Of a stretch of DNA of 64,000 bases, positions 60,573 to 64,000 are shown piece after piece. The notes under the pieces were generated by a model. That model did no database searches. It was not told the origin of the DNA and saw only the letters and a list, made by a program, of their open reading frames with translations. The position numbers were made by a program, and so were the translations under genes. How positions within the stretch are numbered: position 1 is the first letter of the stretch; each line of letters starts with the position of its first letter. Origin of the DNA: Folioceros fuciformis (lineage: Eukaryota > Anthocerotophyta > Anthocerotopsida > Anthocerotales); the NCBI GenBank assembly GCA_049999805.1, contig JBNGIO010006141.1, positions 196,637 through 260,636 on the forward strand. Direction: 5' to 3'.

Positions 60573-61372
60573 TACCGACTGCAAGCGACTAGAAGGTTAG
60601 GAGAAATAGCACTAACAGGCTGAACACCGGAGCCTGACATGTCATCAAAGTAGGCTAGTGCCTTACGACCTTCACTACAAGAACCATACCCAGATATCAG
60701 GGCGGTCCAGGTCACCACATTCTTCGCGTTCATGCTGTCGAAAGCCCGGAGTGCATCTCCCAATTCTCCACACTTTGCATACATGTCCACTAGGCTGGTG
60801 CCCACGACTACGTTATCCAGCAGTCCTCTTTCAACAATCTGTGAGTGCAGCTGCCTACCCTGCTGTAAGGCACCCGTGCTCGGACAGGCCTTCAGAAGGC
60901 AAGAAAAGGTGAAACGGTCAGCCATTATGAGGCCCTCTTCCTCCATTTGTCCATACAGTAGAATCGCCTCTCGTTGCTGTGTATACCCGCGTCCTTGCTG
61001 TATATACTATCAATCGGGACCGTCCATGTCATCACATCCATTGTGGCCAAGTTGTCAAAGGCGTGCATCTTCCAATTCGCCACATTTTGCATACATGTCA
61101 ACCATGCAGTTTCCAACAAACGAGTCGGGAGCAATGCCACTCTGCAACATTTCACAATCCTATTGCCTGCCAGATTCCAAGCCGGCGGCAAACGCACAAG
61201 CTTGAAGGGCAGCAACAAAGACATGAGGATCCGCCTTCACGCCTGACCTACGCATCTCATGGTTTAGTTGTACTGCCTCGTTAGGTTTACCACTCTCAGC
61301 ATAGGCAGAGATGGAGGCAGACCAAGTGAAAACATCTGGTTTGCCTACCCTGATGAACACATCCATGGCCTT

Positions 61373-61422
61373 CTCTAGCTTGCCTCCACAGGCGTATGCC
61401 CCCCTGTGGAGGCAAGCTAGAG
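61373..61422. repeat. Perfect 20-bp inverted repeat with 10-bp loop
   Basis: Arms 61,373-61,392 and 61,403-61,422 are exact reverse complements (CTCTAGCTTGCCTCCACAGG on the left). It sits at the junction between the first PPR repeats and the PDF-region remnant, where several hundred bases of the parent gene are missing. Confidence 0.95.
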
Positions 61423-61569
61423 GGAGCTCGTCTTATCTCGTCTGTTGTCCCACCACATGGTAGGCTCCAGAAAGAATTGCTGCCACAAGTGCTCCTACTC
61501 CTGCTGCTTGAAACGACCGGCTTCCCTCGGAAATCCGTCCCCAGCCAGCTATATTCTCGGAAGTGGAAG

Positions 61570-63795
61570 TGCTGGGATGCTTGAGGCCCCCAAGCCTATG
61601 TCCTGTGCAAAGTGCTTGCAAGATGGATACCCATAGCCATTCATCCTGAATATAACGATCAGCCGCAATTAGGCAACATCGAGAGTAGCAACAAGGGAGA
61701 CCAACTGGAATGAAGTGCAAAATAAGGATACCAACCTAGATCAAACCTGACAATTGATTACAAATCAAGAGGCCTCAATGACTGAAAACATGGATGCAGA
61801 CCTTGTCGAGGCTTGCAAGAAGATCCAAAAAGCCCCTGAAAGATTGCAGTTGACAGCCCTAAGTCCATTGTTCCACAGGGTTCTTTTTTTTGTCTGTAAA
61901 TGGATTGGCATCACGGAGATTTTCAAGGAATGTCTACCGTTGCAGCTCTTTACTTACCAAGTAAATGGAACAGGATTTGTCATACCATCGACCAAATTAA
62001 AACTTGTTTGCGTGCTATGCACCTAAAAAATGGGGTCATTGAGCAAATGGCAAACAAAGTGGAAACAAACGCAGTAGAGCATGCTAAAGGACATATTGAA
62101 GTAGCTACTAGAAGATAGGAATTGACTTCTGGCCGGCAAGTTAACGTTCAATAATTATTTTAAGAAATTATTCACCATAAGTAATTTGAAACGTTTTAGT
62201 ATGTGTGACATTATGGCTAAAGCTATTTATGTAGTTAGCGAATTCGCTTTTGCAGAAGTTCGACATGCTCTAAAAATGGCAGTCAAAACAGAGATAATAA
62301 TGGAATTAAGAGATAGCTCGATCTACTTCAACTACATGAGATGAAGGTGAAGGAGGAAGCAAGCAAACAATCCAAAGCACAAACGATTCCCGTTTAGCAT
62401 CACTAAGTATCAGTGGATTTCAAGGCAGAACTAAGTATCATTGGATTTTCAGTGAATTAGATTATTATCATTATTATTATCTATTTTTTATAATAATTTA
62501 CTTTATATTAAAAAAATATAGTGGATGTTCAAAGCCAAGGGTGGAGGTGAGCAAGGACATGGCAAGGGCCTTCTCCTTCTTCTACTTGGCTGACCTATTG
62601 CACTTTGTCTACGTGGTTGGGGCACTTCGCCACAATAGTGCAACTTGTCAAGTGTCTTTTGTTCCATGTGATTCCACAATCTTGACGGTGAGCTTGTATT
62701 TTCATATAGGCCCATAAAAGAAAAAAGAAGTATGCAGAGTATAGTCATAACACTAGTGACATGGAAGCCTCAAAGACTTAGAAAGCAAAAGATGCTATAG
62801 CATATTTCCATATAATTAAATACACTATTAGGCAGATGGAAAAAACATCACAATGTGGTGGTTGTCCAGATTGTATTCCATTCCATATGGGGTGTATATG
62901 CATATTTCCATAGCAAATACCTTCAAGAAAAAGTACCATACGGGGTGTATATGCATAATTCTACAGCAAGTAATGAGATTGGTATTGCATAGTTTGGCAC
63001 CGTTGGCATTGGACACTTCGAAGAAAAAGCATCTTACGAGATGGAGAAGTTCTCTGCTTGAATAGAGCTTGATGATGGATGGTGTCTAGGTTCTCCTAGA
63101 TTTTCCTACAAATTCTATTGGGCAACCAAGCCGCAAAACCAATGTGGGGTGATAGTGCTCCAAATGTTTGGACCGAAACAACAAATCGTATGTTGTTGTC
63201 TTGATGCTTTTAATTTTAGGAATTGCTATGATTTAAACCTTAAGCCAATTGTAAGATATATACATTCTATTAAATGATTCATGAAGTACAACAATTATAA
63301 AGGAAACTATGTCTTAAATAATAACTACCAAATTAGGGCTATAACTACCATCAATGGATGCACCCTTTCATTAGGTGCACCTATACAATAATTTAATTAT
63401 GAAACGAGCCCTAACCCTAGTTGATATAAACAACATTCAAATAAGGGCTATTTCAACATATGCCAATGAGGGTTTGTCAGAAAGAGCGTAACAGGGGACT
63501 CTAAGTTCTTTGCCGAGCCTTGAAAATGAAAACGAGCATTTTGTCATTTCAATAAGGTTAGGTTGTGTAAATGGGAAGGGGGTATCAAGTTTGACTCCTC
63601 ATGTTTCATGCTGAAGAGTTTAGGGTTCAAGGTTGCAAGGTTGCAGCCTTCTTTGGATGACCAAATGTGGAGTGATTCATATACCCAAGAACCACCAAGG
63701 GGCCACATTTTCCCCTTATGATTCGCTCCGAAACTAGTGTCAAGGTTACCTACAATTCCCAAATCTGATCCTAACTATCAGCCAGTTCCTAACCC
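61570..63795. other. Intergenic, no gene recognised
   Basis: AT-rich with short open frames only. The longest (61,754-62,023, 90 residues) has no motif that I recognise. An imperfect ~38-bp direct repeat (CCATATGGGGTGTATATGCAT near 62,882 and 62,937) is the only structure noted. Confidence 0.6.
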
Positions 63796-63798
63796 TGA

Positions 63799-63882
63799 CC
63801 ACCCTACAGCAAAAAGGTCAAATTCTCCACCCTACAGCAAAAAGGTCAAAATCCCCACCCTACAGCAAAAAGGTCAAAATCC
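63799..63882. repeat. Three-copy 28-bp tandem repeat
   Basis: Units CCACCCTACAGCAAAAAGGT plus TCAAAATC start at 63,799, 63,827 and 63,855 and are nearly identical. Confidence 0.92.
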
Positions 63883-63939
63883 CTAGCCCTATCTTCAACT
63901 GAGCATACTAATTCCACGCTCCATGACTTCAATCCCTCA

Positions 63940-64000
63940 GCCCTTCACTTCTTCACTTCTTCACTTCTTCAGCCCATCACTTCTTCACTTCTTCACTTCT
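63940..64000. repeat. CACTTCTTCA short tandem repeats at the window edge
   Basis: Repeated TCACTTCTTCACTTCTTC with a GCCCA interruption. It continues beyond the window. Confidence 0.85.

Larger units (their letters stand above)
59852..61560 (-). pseudogene. PPR-DYW:KP pseudogene, recent duplicate of 56,620-59,415
   Basis: Reading leftwards: a PDF-region remnant (61,560-61,430, VVGQQTR frame and LVAAILSGAYHVV out of frame), P/L repeats (61,366-61,160), S/P repeats (61,224-60,572, broken), S2/E1 (60,564-60,100, EHHNCMIDLLGPAGHL), and DYW (60,109-59,852). The DYW part shows RGHAEKL with HAE intact. However, CSDCH reads CSACH, and the tail CSCKGRP reads CSRKARP, losing a zinc cysteine. Several deletions and frameshifts occur, two of them beside short perfect inverted repeats. 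Other stretches are almost identical to the intact neighbour, so the decay is recent or conversion continued. Confidence 0.9.

Noticed and set aside
61754-62118. Overlapping 90- and 72-codon frames
   Set aside because: No motif, no homology that I recognise, and no conserved context.

Overview
The window is nuclear DNA from a land plant, most likely a seed-free one (fern, lycophyte or hornwort). Three things point there. It has a textbook 11-exon SERK receptor-kinase gene and a nuclear-type tRNA-Pro. It has a dense cluster of intronless PLS-class pentatricopeptide-repeat (PPR) genes. Most of the full-length PPR proteins end in the 'KP' variant of the DYW domain (KKPA box, C-terminal GRP instead of DYW), a class known from hornworts, lycophytes and ferns and tied to U-to-C organelle RNA editing. 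The species cannot be named from the sequence alone.

Layout. 1-1,920: left-truncated Ty3/gypsy-type LTR retrotransposon (gag relic and LTR) on the minus strand. 2,020-2,665: tandem repeats and one copy of a dispersed repeat. 3,071-6,571 (-): PPR-E gene with an N-terminal PDF-like motif. 7,036-7,672: second dispersed-repeat copy and a G-rich minisatellite. 7,757-11,266 (+): SERK-type LRR receptor kinase. 11,605-13,620 (-): decayed PPR-DYW gene. 14,350-17,064 (+): PPR-E gene. 18,090-21,407 (+): PPR-DYW:KP gene. 21,874-21,945 (-): tRNA-Pro(CGG). 22,634-28,051 (+): a 5.4-kb reading frame joining two complete PPR-E proteins. 28,460-30,260: minisatellite mosaic. 30,394-33,009 (-) and 33,297-36,899 (+): divergent PPR-DYW pair. 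38,148-41,441 (-): PPR-DYW:KP. 41,859-43,313 (-): PPR-DYW pseudogene. 43,330-48,690: AT-rich DNA with two assembly gaps and no gene that I recognise. 48,693-51,425 (-): LINE relic. 52,040-52,890: telomere-motif and other short repeats. 53,742-56,237, 56,620-59,415 and 59,852-61,560 (all -): head-to-tail PPR-DYW trio, the last a pseudogene. 61,570-64,000: short repeats only.

How the genes fit together. The PPR genes fall into two local families. The DYW:KP family shares an N-terminus starting MA-x-x-W-x-P-D-x-L, then a ~55-residue segment resembling the PDF motif of plant organellar single-stranded-DNA-binding (OSB) proteins, then PLS repeats, E1/E2 and DYW:KP. The E family has longer PLS arrays and stops at the end of E2, so it would need a deaminase partner in trans if it edits. 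All are expected to be organelle-targeted RNA-binding proteins. The SERK gene and the tRNA are unrelated housekeeping or signalling genes within the cluster.

The observation I rate highest is the PDF-like motif fused to PPR editing factors. The double-length PPR fusion and the fold-back inverted duplications in the youngest pseudogene come next.
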